Part shown: positions 7,846 through 15,751 of the stretch, piece after piece
Layout of the letters: each line of letters begins with the position of its first letter
Numbering within the stretch: the first letter of the stretch is position 1
Made by a program: the position numbers and the translations under genes
Assembly: GCA_015231795.1 (NCBI GenBank)
Contig: JADGAX010000002.1
Location: 124,001 to 188,000 of the forward strand
Reading direction: 5' to 3'
Origin: Alphaproteobacteria bacterium
GTDB lineage: Bacteria; Pseudomonadota; Alphaproteobacteria; Rhodospirillales; WMHbin7
Length of the DNA stretch: 64,000 nt
The notes under the pieces: model-generated
Databases searched by the model: none
The model's input: only the letters and a program-made list of their open reading frames with translations
What the model was told of the DNA's origin: nothing

Positions 7846-9987
7846 ATGAGCACCGAAATACTGTGCACCTTAGGACCGGCCTCGATGAACGAACGCATCA
7901 TATCGCGCCTCGAGCATTTGGGCGTGTCGCTGTTTCGGGTCAATCTTTCGCATACAAAATTGGAAGACGTTGAATCAGTCATTCGGTTCATCCAAAGCCA
8001 CACCTCGGTTCCCGTTTGCCTTGACACTGAGGGTGCCCAGATACGCACGACGGCCTTAGTGGACGGACAAGTGACCTTGCGTGAGAACACCATGGTCACC
8101 TTGCACTCGCGGCTAGTTCCTGGCGATTCGTACAATATCGGCTTTTATCCACCCTCAACGATAGCGGAGTTGCAGGCTGGGGATTTTATCAGCATCGACT
8201 TTAATGCGGTGCTGGTTCAGGTCGTCGAGCCGGGACTTGAACGGGTCGCCGTTCGAATTGTCAGTGGCGGACAAATTGGTTCGAACAAGGCCGTCACGGT
8301 ACACCGACCAATTTTGATGCCAGTTCTTACAGACAAGGACAAGGCAGCCATCGCCATCGGACGACGCTTGGGCATACGACATGTGGCGCTTTCCTTCGCC
8401 AACCGGGCGGATGACGTGGATGAGGTTCGCAACCTGACCGGAGACGCATTCATCATATCGAAGATCGAATGCCGCAACGGCCTAGACAATCTGCGGGCCA
8501 TAGCGCAAAAGTCTGATGCAATCCTGATCGACCGCGGAGACTTGTCGCGGGAAATTCCCATTGAACGCATTCCATCGGCTCAGAAATACATCATCCGCAC
8601 AACCAAGGAAATTGGCCGCAAGGTTTACGTTGCAACAAACCTTCTGGAAACCATGGTTTCATCGCCGCTTCCTACGAGGGCGGAGGTAAACGATATCTTC
8701 AACACCTTGCAAGACGGTGCGGACGGCCTGGTTCTTGCCGCAGAAACAGCTGTCGGCAAATATCCGATCAACTGTGCCGCCATGGTGGTTAAGTTGCAAC
8801 GAGAGTTCAGCGAGGAAACCAAGGGTTTGCCGACGTCGGAAGTTTTCTCGCTGCTTCCGTCTCCGCATGGCGGAACTCTCAACATTGCCCTGTCCGGCGA
8901 GGAAGATAAGAACAGCATTCATGATTTGCGTCGAATTGCTGTCCCGGAGACCACTTTGAGGGATGCAGAACAAATCGCTCTTGGCGTCTATTCTCCTTTG
9001 TCAGGCTTTATGAATCGCGAAGAGCTTGAGGGCGTGCTGTCAAATTTCAGACTGCCTGACGGCGCAATCTGGACGATGCCGATTATTCTGCAACTGCCAC
9101 TCGGGCAAAGAAGTGTCTCGACGGGTGATCGCGTGGCGCTGACATCCGATTCTGGCGCCATCCACACCGTCATGGACGTTTCAGAGACGTTTGTGATGGA
9201 TCTGCACAAGCTGGCCGAGCGTTGGTTTGCAACCGATTCGCCCAAGCATCCGGGCGTGGCGCGCCTGCTTTCAGGAAGCGACGTCATGGTTGCCGGTAAA
9301 GTGCGGCTTTTTCAAAAATTGCCTTCGCCATGGCGGGCTTACGAGCTAACGCCCGAGCAGTGCCGTTTTATCTTTACGCAAAAGGGCTGGACACGGGTGG
9401 TCGGCTTCCACGGTCGCAATGTTCCGCATCGGGCGCATGAGCACATTCAGCAAGCGGCTCTTGACCTAACCCACGCCGACGGTCTTTTCATTAGCCCCGT
9501 CGTCGGGCCGCGCAAAAGCGGCGATTTCTTGCCGTCAGCCATTCTTAAGGCCTATGAGGCGCTGCTGGAATTCGGGATCTACCCCAAGGATCGCGCGGTG
9601 CTTGGCGCCTTTGCCAGCTACCCACGCTTTTCCGGCCCGCGCGAGGCGGTCTTTACCGCACTTTGCCGCAAGAATATGGGCTGTAGCCACTTCATCATCG
9701 GACGCGACCATGCGGGCGTCGGAAGTTTCTACGGCCCCAGCGACAACCGTCGTCTTTTCGAGAGTCTGGACGATCTAGGTATCGAACCGGTGTTTTTCGA
9801 TCCCATTGGTTGGGATGTCGAGGCCAACGCCTATACCACTTCACCTAATGCGCTCTCAATTAGCGGAACAGAGGTCCGCATGGCTTTTTCCTCGGGTCAA
9901 CCGCTCCCCAATTGGGCGATACGACCGATCGTGCAGGATGCGCTTAGGGCCGAAGTTGCTTTGGGTCGGGAGCTGTTTGAGCCGTGA
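7846..9987 (+). CDS. Fusion protein: pyruvate kinase (A/B domains) + ATP sulfurylase
   Basis: Residues 1-325 are a pyruvate kinase barrel with B domain. Seen are CTLGPAS, the Arg31/Asn33/Ser35/His36 site (FRVNLSH), DTEGAQIRT (60-68; the usual Lys62 is Glu), KIE (206-208), RGDL (230-233), ATNLLETM with Thr264, and ETAVGKYP. The allosteric C domain is absent. Residues about 360-713 are a complete ATP sulfurylase: SPLSGFMN, GRNVPHRAHEH (523-533), GPRKSGD, RFSGPRE (594-600), GRDHAG (619-624) and ISGTEVR. The second half makes APS and pyrophosphate from ATP and sulfate. The kinase half could make ATP from PEP and ADP, including the ADP released by the APS kinase encoded next (4-base overlap). AGGGAAG lies well placed before ATG 7846. 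Domain calls are firm; the coupling idea is inference. Confidence 0.9.
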   Translation: MSTEILCTLGPASMNERIISRLEHLGVSLFRVNLSHTKLEDVESVIRFIQSHTSVPVCLDTEGAQIRTTALVDGQVTLRENTMVTLHSRLVPGDSYNIGFYPPSTIAELQAGDFISIDFNAVLVQVVEPGLERVAVRIVSGGQIGSNKAVTVHRPILMPVLTDKDKAAIAIGRRLGIRHVALSFANRADDVDEVRNLTGDAFIISKIECRNGLDNLRAIAQKSDAILIDRGDLSREIPIERIPSAQKYIIRTTKEIGRKVYVATNLLETMVSSPLPTRAEVNDIFNTLQDGADGLVLAAETAVGKYPINCAAMVVKLQREFSEETKGLPTSEVFSLLPSPHGGTLNIALSGEEDKNSIHDLRRIAVPETTLRDAEQIALGVYSPLSGFMNREELEGVLSNFRLPDGAIWTMPIILQLPLGQRSVSTGDRVALTSDSGAIHTVMDVSETFVMDLHKLAERWFATDSPKHPGVARLLSGSDVMVAGKVRLFQKLPSPWRAYELTPEQCRFIFTQKGWTRVVGFHGRNVPHRAHEHIQQAALDLTHADGLFISPVVGPRKSGDFLPSAILKAYEALLEFGIYPKDRAVLGAFASYPRFSGPREAVFTALCRKNMGCSHFIIGRDHAGVGSFYGPSDNRRLFESLDDLGIEPVFFDPIGWDVEANAYTTSPNALSISGTEVRMAFSSGQPLPNWAIRPIVQDALRAEVALGRELFEP

Positions 9988-10520
9988 GCGAAAGAGGATT
10001 GGTATTCTGGTTCACCGGTTTGTCAGGAGCTGGGAAGTCCACGGTGGCGCAATTGTCGAAGACAAGGCTTTGCGAATGCGGAATTTCCACGCTGGTGTTG
10101 GATGGCGACGATCTGCGCGCCGCAATTAGCCGCGATCTTGGTTTCGACAGGGAGAGCGTACGAGAAAACAACCGGCGAGTTGCCACTTATTGCGCAGAAC
10201 GCCGATGGGACGCCAATGCCGTTCTCGTGCCGATAATATCGCCTTTCGAATCAGATCGCGCCATGGTCCGCGAAATATTGGAACCAGGTTTCTTCGAGAT
10301 TTGGTTGGCGGCCGATATCAAGGCTGTTGTGACCCGCGACCCAAAGGGGCTTTATGCCAAGGCCAGATCCGGTGAAATTACCAACATGATCGGCTACGCG
10401 CCCGATTATCCCTACGAAGCGCCAAAGCGCGCCGACCTAGTAATCCAAAGCGATCAAGAGGAACCAGAAGTTTCGGCAGGAAAGCTGACGGCCTTTATCC
10501 TGGAAAGGTGCAAGACATGA
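9984..10520 (+). CDS. cysC: Adenylylsulfate (APS) kinase
   Basis: A 178-residue APS kinase that phosphorylates APS to PAPS with ATP. It shows the P-loop GLSGAGKST (12-20), DGDDLR (40-45), the RENNRR segment corresponding to the REENIRR lid motif, RDPKGLYAKA, and DYPYEAP near the substrate loop, in the normal order and at normal length. GTG 9984 overlaps the stop of the ATP sulfurylase fusion by 4 bases, so the two products are almost certainly made together, as in CysC/Sat or PAPS-synthetase pairs. PAPS would serve sulfotransferases or a PAPS reductase; neither is recognisable in this window. Confidence 0.95.
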   Translation: MSERGLVFWFTGLSGAGKSTVAQLSKTRLCECGISTLVLDGDDLRAAISRDLGFDRESVRENNRRVATYCAERRWDANAVLVPIISPFESDRAMVREILEPGFFEIWLAADIKAVVTRDPKGLYAKARSGEITNMIGYAPDYPYEAPKRADLVIQSDQEEPEVSAGKLTAFILERCKT

Positions 10521-10542
10521 CTAGGGACGAGAGCAGACATTT

Positions 10543-12342
10543 ATGCTGAGATCGCTAGCCCAACTTTATGCGTTGTTCAACGGTCAAACACGCCGTCGAC
10601 TGCTAATGCTCTTTTTGGCCATGCTGCTTGGTGGACTGTTGGAAATGGGAGGCATCGGCCTGATCCTTCCGTTCCTGCAAGCCATTGTGCAGCCCGAGAA
10701 GTTGATTCAATTGTCGGGTAAAATTGGTATGGCGGAGTTTTTGGCAGAAATTGAGCCGCCGGCGCTGATAGTAGGACTCGCCTTGGTTCTGTTCGCGTTC
10801 TACTTTGTGAAAAACGTTTATTTGTATCTGCTGAATCGCTATTCCCTGTTCGTGACGTTTCAAGCCGAGGAGGCAATGAAGCTGCGCTTGCTTGGCGCTT
10901 ACCTCGCCCTGCCCTATGCCGAGCGCTTGACTTACAATACCGCGCAGTTTTCCCGGACCATCATTCATTCGACCCACGTCGTCTGTAAAGGCTCCTTGAA
11001 CGCAATGCTGATCCTGGCCATGGAGGGAATTCTTGCCCTGGCGGCGGTTTCTGTGCTGCTGCTAGCTGCGCCGGTTGGCGGGCTTGCTTCTGGCATATTG
11101 CTGCTGGCCTTGATGGCAGGTCTTTATCTTCCTTTGCGACGCAAGCTGGCGAATGGCGGACATGAAGCCAATCAACAGCAAGCGAAGATTTTTCTGTGGT
11201 TGAATCAAAGTTTTGGCGCCGTCAAGGAAACCATTCTCCTCAAGCGCGAAGCATTTTTTCTGGATCGATTCGGACACGAGACCGGTCGACTGGCGCAGAT
11301 CATGGCGCGCAATCAAAGCATGATGCAGTTACCGCGCTTCATCGCCGAATTGGTCGTGCTCGGCGCCATTCTGGCCTATCTGGCCAGTTCGGTCGTCGTC
11401 AATCCTCAAGGCCTGGAAGACGCTTTGCCGATTCTGGGCGTTATCGCCGCTGCTGCTCTGCGCCTGCTACCTTCGGCAACCCGCATTGTGACCCAGCTGA
11501 ACACTATTCGCCATGGAAGCTCTGCTTTGACGGCCGTCAGCGACGATATAGGGAAGCTGCCAAGCAGGGCGAAAATTGCGTCTGGCGGGGAAGGCGATAA
11601 AGTGACTTTTCAGTTCCGAATCCAACTGGAAGGCGTGGGCTTTCGCTATCCCGCCACTTCTGACAACGCCTTGAGCGACATTGAATTCTCCATTACTCGC
11701 GGCGAGGCCGTCGCGTTGGTAGGGCCTTCGGGATCTGGCAAGACAACTCTGGCAGATATCGTTCTTGGCCTGCTTTCGCCCAGCGCAGGACGCATTCTGG
11801 TAGACGGCAAGGACATTCAAGGCGATCTTAATGGCTGGCAGGACAAATTAGGTTACGTTCCTCAGCACATTTACCTGCTGGACGACACTGTGTTTCGCAA
11901 CGTGGCCTTCGCCCTGCGCGACGAGGAGATTGACCCTGAACTCGTAAGAACGGCGCTGGCCAAAGTGCGCCTCCTGGAATATTTCGAGGGTCTGCCCGAT
12001 GGCCTTGAGACGAGGCTGGGCGAGCACGGATCACGCCTTTCGGGCGGGCAGCGTCAGCGCATCGGCATCGCACGCGCGCTTTACCACAATCCAGATCTGC
12101 TTGTTTTCGACGAGGCGACCAGCGCCCTGGACAGCGGCACAGAGCGTGACGTTATTGAAGCCATCGACGCCCTGCGCGGCACGATGACTATGATCGTCAT
12201 CGCGCACCGCATGAGTACCGTGCGCCATTGTGATCGCATCGTTGTGCTTGACAAAGGCCGCATCGAACTAATTGGGACTTATGACGAGCTTCAGGCGGCC
12301 AGTCCATTGTTTCAGAACTTGACCCAGCAACCGGCGGCCTAG
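10543..12342 (+). CDS. ABC transporter, fused membrane and ATPase domains (MsbA/PglK-like flippase)
   Basis: A 599-residue half-transporter. Residues 1-330 carry about six membrane helices (for example LLMLFLAMLLGG, ALIVGLALVLFAFYFV). The C-terminal ATPase has Walker A GPSGSGKTT, Q-loop VPQHIYLLDD, signature LSGGQRQRIGIARAL, Walker B LLVFDEATSALD and the H-loop His in VIAHRMS. Homodimers of this type flip lipid A core, undecaprenyl-PP-oligosaccharides (PglK) or peptides. In a glycan locus without a recognisable Wzx, it is the best candidate for moving the lipid-linked glycan across the inner membrane; that role is inferred. Confidence 0.88.
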   Translation: MLRSLAQLYALFNGQTRRRLLMLFLAMLLGGLLEMGGIGLILPFLQAIVQPEKLIQLSGKIGMAEFLAEIEPPALIVGLALVLFAFYFVKNVYLYLLNRYSLFVTFQAEEAMKLRLLGAYLALPYAERLTYNTAQFSRTIIHSTHVVCKGSLNAMLILAMEGILALAAVSVLLLAAPVGGLASGILLLALMAGLYLPLRRKLANGGHEANQQQAKIFLWLNQSFGAVKETILLKREAFFLDRFGHETGRLAQIMARNQSMMQLPRFIAELVVLGAILAYLASSVVVNPQGLEDALPILGVIAAAALRLLPSATRIVTQLNTIRHGSSALTAVSDDIGKLPSRAKIASGGEGDKVTFQFRIQLEGVGFRYPATSDNALSDIEFSITRGEAVALVGPSGSGKTTLADIVLGLLSPSAGRILVDGKDIQGDLNGWQDKLGYVPQHIYLLDDTVFRNVAFALRDEEIDPELVRTALAKVRLLEYFEGLPDGLETRLGEHGSRLSGGQRQRIGIARALYHNPDLLVFDEATSALDSGTERDVIEAIDALRGTMTMIVIAHRMSTVRHCDRIVVLDKGRIELIGTYDELQAASPLFQNLTQQPAA

Positions 12343-12343
12343 C

Positions 12344-13042
12344 ATGACTAATGCGCTAGCCGTCATTTGTGGACGCGGCGGGTCGAAGGGCCTGCCCCGC
12401 AAGAACGTGCTGGAACTGGGCGGCAAACCCCTTGTTGCTTGGAGTGTGGCGGCGGCGCTTGGCGCCAAATCGATCGGCCGAACTATTCTTTCTACTGACG
12501 ACGATGAAATTGCAGCTGCCGCCAGACAGGCTGGCTGCGACGTGCCCTTCATGCGCCCTCCCGAACTGGCCAGCGACACGGCTTCGATCTATGACGTTCT
12601 TTTCCATGCGTTGGACAATGCTGGGCAGACCTATGACATGGTCGTTCTCCTGCAAGCCACGTCCCCACTACGGACATCGCGGGACATTGACGCTTGCATT
12701 GACCTGTGTGTCTCGACGAACGCGCCATCATGCATATCGGTGACGGTTGCAGCAAAGCCGCCCCATTGGATGTATGTGCAAGACAGCAATGGTTGTCTGC
12801 TGCCCGCGCTTCCCAGTGAAAGTCAGCTCGATAGGCGTCAGGACGCGCCCGTCTATTACCTACCCAACGGAGCGGTCTACGTGGCGCGAACCGATTGGCT
12901 AAGGCAGAACAATAGTTTCGTCGGCCATGGGACCAGGGCATATCTCATGCCCAACTGGCGGTCTGTTGATGTCGACAGTTATCTCGATTTGGTATATGCC
13001 CGCGCCATACTGGCCGAACTTGAGAAAGGGAACCTCATATGA
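12344..13042 (+). CDS. neuA: Acylneuraminate-type cytidylyltransferase (first of two)
   Basis: A 232-residue CMP-sugar synthetase of the NeuA/PseF/LegF family, which activates a nonulosonic acid with CTP. The nucleotide-binding N-terminus ICGRGGSKGLPRKN, the TDDDEI segment and LLQATSPLR match the family pattern. The C-terminus ends in the usual VDVDSYLDLVYA substrate/metal region with conserved Asp. It begins 1 base after the ABC transporter and overlaps a small coupled gene at its 3' end. Which nonulosonic acid it uses cannot be read from the sequence. Confidence 0.9.
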   Translation: MTNALAVICGRGGSKGLPRKNVLELGGKPLVAWSVAAALGAKSIGRTILSTDDDEIAAAARQAGCDVPFMRPPELASDTASIYDVLFHALDNAGQTYDMVVLLQATSPLRTSRDIDACIDLCVSTNAPSCISVTVAAKPPHWMYVQDSNGCLLPALPSESQLDRRQDAPVYYLPNGAVYVARTDWLRQNNSFVGHGTRAYLMPNWRSVDVDSYLDLVYARAILAELEKGNLI

Positions 13043-13215
13043 GCAGCGTTCTTAAAGGCAACTTCCAGACGGCTAAATCCGTTGAGGCGAAAAAGGTCCT
13101 GGAGCCTGATGACCTTGATTCGCGCTTTGAGCGCGAAGCGATGAAGAAGCTGGGCGGGTCGATCGCCTACGTCGCCAAAAAGAAGGTGAAGTGGGCCGAG
13201 GAAGACAGCAAGTGA
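13039..13215 (+). CDS. 58-residue protein of unknown function
   Basis: A short gene coupled on both sides: its ATG overlaps the stop of the cytidylyltransferase (ATGA), and its stop overlaps the GTG of the DUF115 gene (GTGA). The product begins MSSVLKGNFQTAKSVEAKKV and is rich in Lys (11) and acidic residues, with an aromatic/basic stretch AYVAKKKVKWAEE near the C-terminus. There is no signal peptide, Cys or membrane segment. I do not recognise the family. The perfect double coupling in a gap-free operon is the evidence that it is translated; it could be a partner of the DUF115 protein. Confidence 0.6.
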   Translation: MSSVLKGNFQTAKSVEAKKVLEPDDLDSRFEREAMKKLGGSIAYVAKKKVKWAEEDSK

Positions 13216-14237
13216 ACAACCCCCAAGGATCGCTTGGTCTCCAACTGGTAGCCAAGATGGAGGAACTGACGTGGGACCGCCACGGCCCCATGGGCGTGGC
13301 CAATGCCAAACGCAACAATGCCTTCAAGGACAAGGGCAAATCTCTGGCGGCCCTTCGGCGCGAAAGCGTGGGAGACGGCAATTCTGCCGTGGTCATCGCC
13401 GCCGGACCTAGCCTGAAGCGTCAAGATCCCGCCAAATTGCTGCTGGAGCGTAGTTACAAAGGCGCCGTCGTTACCACTGAAAGCGCACTGCTTTACTGCC
13501 TACGCCAAGGCTTGGTGCCGGACCTTACCGTGACCTTGGACCCGCACGCCACGCGCATCGTCCGCTGGTTCGGCGATCCGCATCTTAGCCACGACTCGCT
13601 TAAAGCTGACGATTACTTCTCGCGCCAGGATATGGACAAGGCCTTCGCCGATGAAATGGCCGCCAACAAGGAAATTCTGAGCCTTCTGGATCAGTACGGT
13701 CCGCGCATCCGCATCGCCTTATCGACTTCGGCGTCAGAGGCGGTTGTCAACCGCGTGTTAGAAACCGGCATGCAGGTTTACTGGTGGAATCCCATGTTTG
13801 ACGATCCCGATGCACCCGGCAGCATCACCGGTGAATTGCAGGCTATGAATAAATTTCCCTGCGTCAATGCCGGAGGCAATGTTGGCACCACCGCCTGGAT
13901 GATGGCTGGGGAAGTTTTGGGGAAATCGCGCGTGGCGCTAACCGGCGTCGACTTCTCCTATTACGACGAGACGCCATACCGCAATACGCAATATTACAAG
14001 GAAGCGCTGGCTCTGGTTGGCGAGGAAAACCTCGACAGCATTTACATTCGCCTGTTCAATCCGCATGTTGAGGCATGGTTCTATACCGACCCGGCCTATA
14101 TGTGGTATCGCGAGGCTTTCATGGAAATGGCAAAGGATGCCGATTTCCAAACTTTCAACTGCACGGGCGGCGGCATCGTCTTTGGAGACCCTGTCATTGT
14201 CTGCCCATTGGCGGAATTTTTGGATAAGCACGTCTGA
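13212..14237 (+). CDS. DUF115 / Maf-like (6-hydroxymethylpterin pyrophosphokinase MptE-like) protein
   Basis: A 341-residue protein with the DUF115 hallmark AVVIAAGPSLKRQD followed by ESALLYCLRQGLVPDLTVTLDPH, and a later GGNVGTTAWMMAGEVLGKSRVALTGVDFSY. This fold is shared by MptE-like enzymes and by Maf motility-accessory proteins that transfer nonulosonic acids to flagellin in Campylobacter, Helicobacter and Magnetospirillum. Its place between a CMP-nonulosonate synthetase and a 2-epimerase fits a nonulosonate transferase, though the target (protein or glycan) is unknown. GTG 13212 is chosen because it overlaps the preceding stop by 4 bases; the open frame reaches back to 13191. Confidence 0.75.
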   Translation: MNNPQGSLGLQLVAKMEELTWDRHGPMGVANAKRNNAFKDKGKSLAALRRESVGDGNSAVVIAAGPSLKRQDPAKLLLERSYKGAVVTTESALLYCLRQGLVPDLTVTLDPHATRIVRWFGDPHLSHDSLKADDYFSRQDMDKAFADEMAANKEILSLLDQYGPRIRIALSTSASEAVVNRVLETGMQVYWWNPMFDDPDAPGSITGELQAMNKFPCVNAGGNVGTTAWMMAGEVLGKSRVALTGVDFSYYDETPYRNTQYYKEALALVGEENLDSIYIRLFNPHVEAWFYTDPAYMWYREAFMEMAKDADFQTFNCTGGGIVFGDPVIVCPLAEFLDKHV

Positions 14238-15751
14238 TGTCAAAGGTCCTCTTCATTAATCCCGTTGTGCGCGAGGAAGACGTTCCCCGCCATGTTCCTT
14301 ATGGCATTGCGCTTTTGGCCGCCATCGCCATAGACAAGGGCCATCAAGTCCAGGTTTACGACGCCAATGCTTGGCGATTGGGAGAGGAGACATTGCGCGA
14401 GGTGCTGGCCGCAGATGATTGGCAGGCGATTGCGCTTGGCGGCATCACCACGGCGTATGGCTCAATAAAGCATACAATTAAAGTGGCCAGGGAAGTGTGC
14501 CCAAACGCCGTCATCATGCTGGGCGGCGGCGTGCTGACCAGCCTGCCCCAAGATATGATGCGCTGGTTGCCGGAGGTCGATGTTGGGTGCGTCGGCGAAG
14601 GTTTTGTCACCTTCCCAGAAATGCTGTCCATGATCGACAGCGGTCGGCGAGACTGGCAACAAATTCCCGGCACCATCTCGCGCGACGGCGCGGGAAATCC
14701 TGTTTTGTCCGCACAGCGCGCCTTGCTCGAAGATCTTGATTCCCTGCCCTATCCGGCCTGGGACCTCTTTCCGTTGGAAGAAGTATATTTCAAAAACAGT
14801 CAAATGCTTTATTCGCCGGAAGGCATGATGGCCCAAAGACGCCTCGACATCAATGTCAGCTACGGCTGTTCAATGATCTGCCGGTACTGTTACCATCTTG
14901 GCATCGCAGGCGACATGCGCTATGCCACCGGCGTGAACGGAGAAACGACGGTCGAATTTGACCAGCCCGGCAATTACACCAGATCCATTCGTTATCACAG
15001 TCCAGAATATATCGTGCGCATGGTTAAGCACATGCAAGATGCATACGCCGTCGATTACGTGCTGTTCCTAGATGAGAATCTGATGACGATGGATCAGCAT
15101 TCCGGTCGCACCTGGATGAAGGAAATCTGCCGCCTCTGGCACGAGAACGGCCTTGCTCCAGTGCCGCGTCTTGATGAAGCGGGCATGATGACGGGCTGGA
15201 CGGGCATTCATTGGTCAGGCACAAGCCACGCCACCCTTTGCACCAGGGAGGTATTGCAGATCATGCGGGCAGCCGGATGCTCGCATTTGGTCTATGGCTA
15301 TGAGAGCTTTGCGCCGCATGTCTTAAAAACAGTTGGCAAGGGTTCGACCCCCGCCACCAACGAGCGCAGCTTTTACTGGACGCTGGAATCAGGCATCCGT
15401 CCAGTTCCAAATGTCATCATCGGATTCCCAAACGAGGATTTTGAATCCATTCGAGATAATATGGCCGCCTTCGAAAGGCTGGGCATTCAAGTCAGGCCGC
15501 ATTTTGCAACCGCCTATCCAGGTTCGGAATGGTTTACCGTGTACCGCAAAAGCCTGGAAGAGCAGTATGGCGGCGATCTTGAGGCCTATATTCTCGATCT
15601 AGGCGATGCCACCAAGATCACAGGCATCATCTGCGAGAATTTCACGGCCGTTGAACTGATTGGTTTGCGCGAGCTGATGTGCGACGGCAACCATCGACTG
15701 ATCGACGCCTATGAGCAAGCCTGGCTCCAGCGTCGAGGGCATAAGCCATGA
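14237..15751 (+). CDS. B12-binding-domain radical SAM protein (first of two)
   Basis: A 504-residue protein: an N-terminal Rossmann B12-binding-like domain (residues 1-130; HVPYGIALLAAIAIDKGH, IMLGGGVLTSLP) followed by a radical SAM barrel with CxxxCxxC in YGCSMICRYC, about residue 212. The domain order is that of the BchE/methylthiotransferase-like class, in which cobalamin-dependent methylation, cyclisation and oxidation occur. The N-terminal domain lacks an obvious DxHxxG, so cobalamin may be bound base-off without His or not at all. The gene overlaps its neighbours by 1 base upstream and 4 downstream. The substrate is unknown. Confidence 0.8.
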   Translation: MSKVLFINPVVREEDVPRHVPYGIALLAAIAIDKGHQVQVYDANAWRLGEETLREVLAADDWQAIALGGITTAYGSIKHTIKVAREVCPNAVIMLGGGVLTSLPQDMMRWLPEVDVGCVGEGFVTFPEMLSMIDSGRRDWQQIPGTISRDGAGNPVLSAQRALLEDLDSLPYPAWDLFPLEEVYFKNSQMLYSPEGMMAQRRLDINVSYGCSMICRYCYHLGIAGDMRYATGVNGETTVEFDQPGNYTRSIRYHSPEYIVRMVKHMQDAYAVDYVLFLDENLMTMDQHSGRTWMKEICRLWHENGLAPVPRLDEAGMMTGWTGIHWSGTSHATLCTREVLQIMRAAGCSHLVYGYESFAPHVLKTVGKGSTPATNERSFYWTLESGIRPVPNVIIGFPNEDFESIRDNMAAFERLGIQVRPHFATAYPGSEWFTVYRKSLEEQYGGDLEAYILDLGDATKITGIICENFTAVELIGLRELMCDGNHRLIDAYEQAWLQRRGHKP

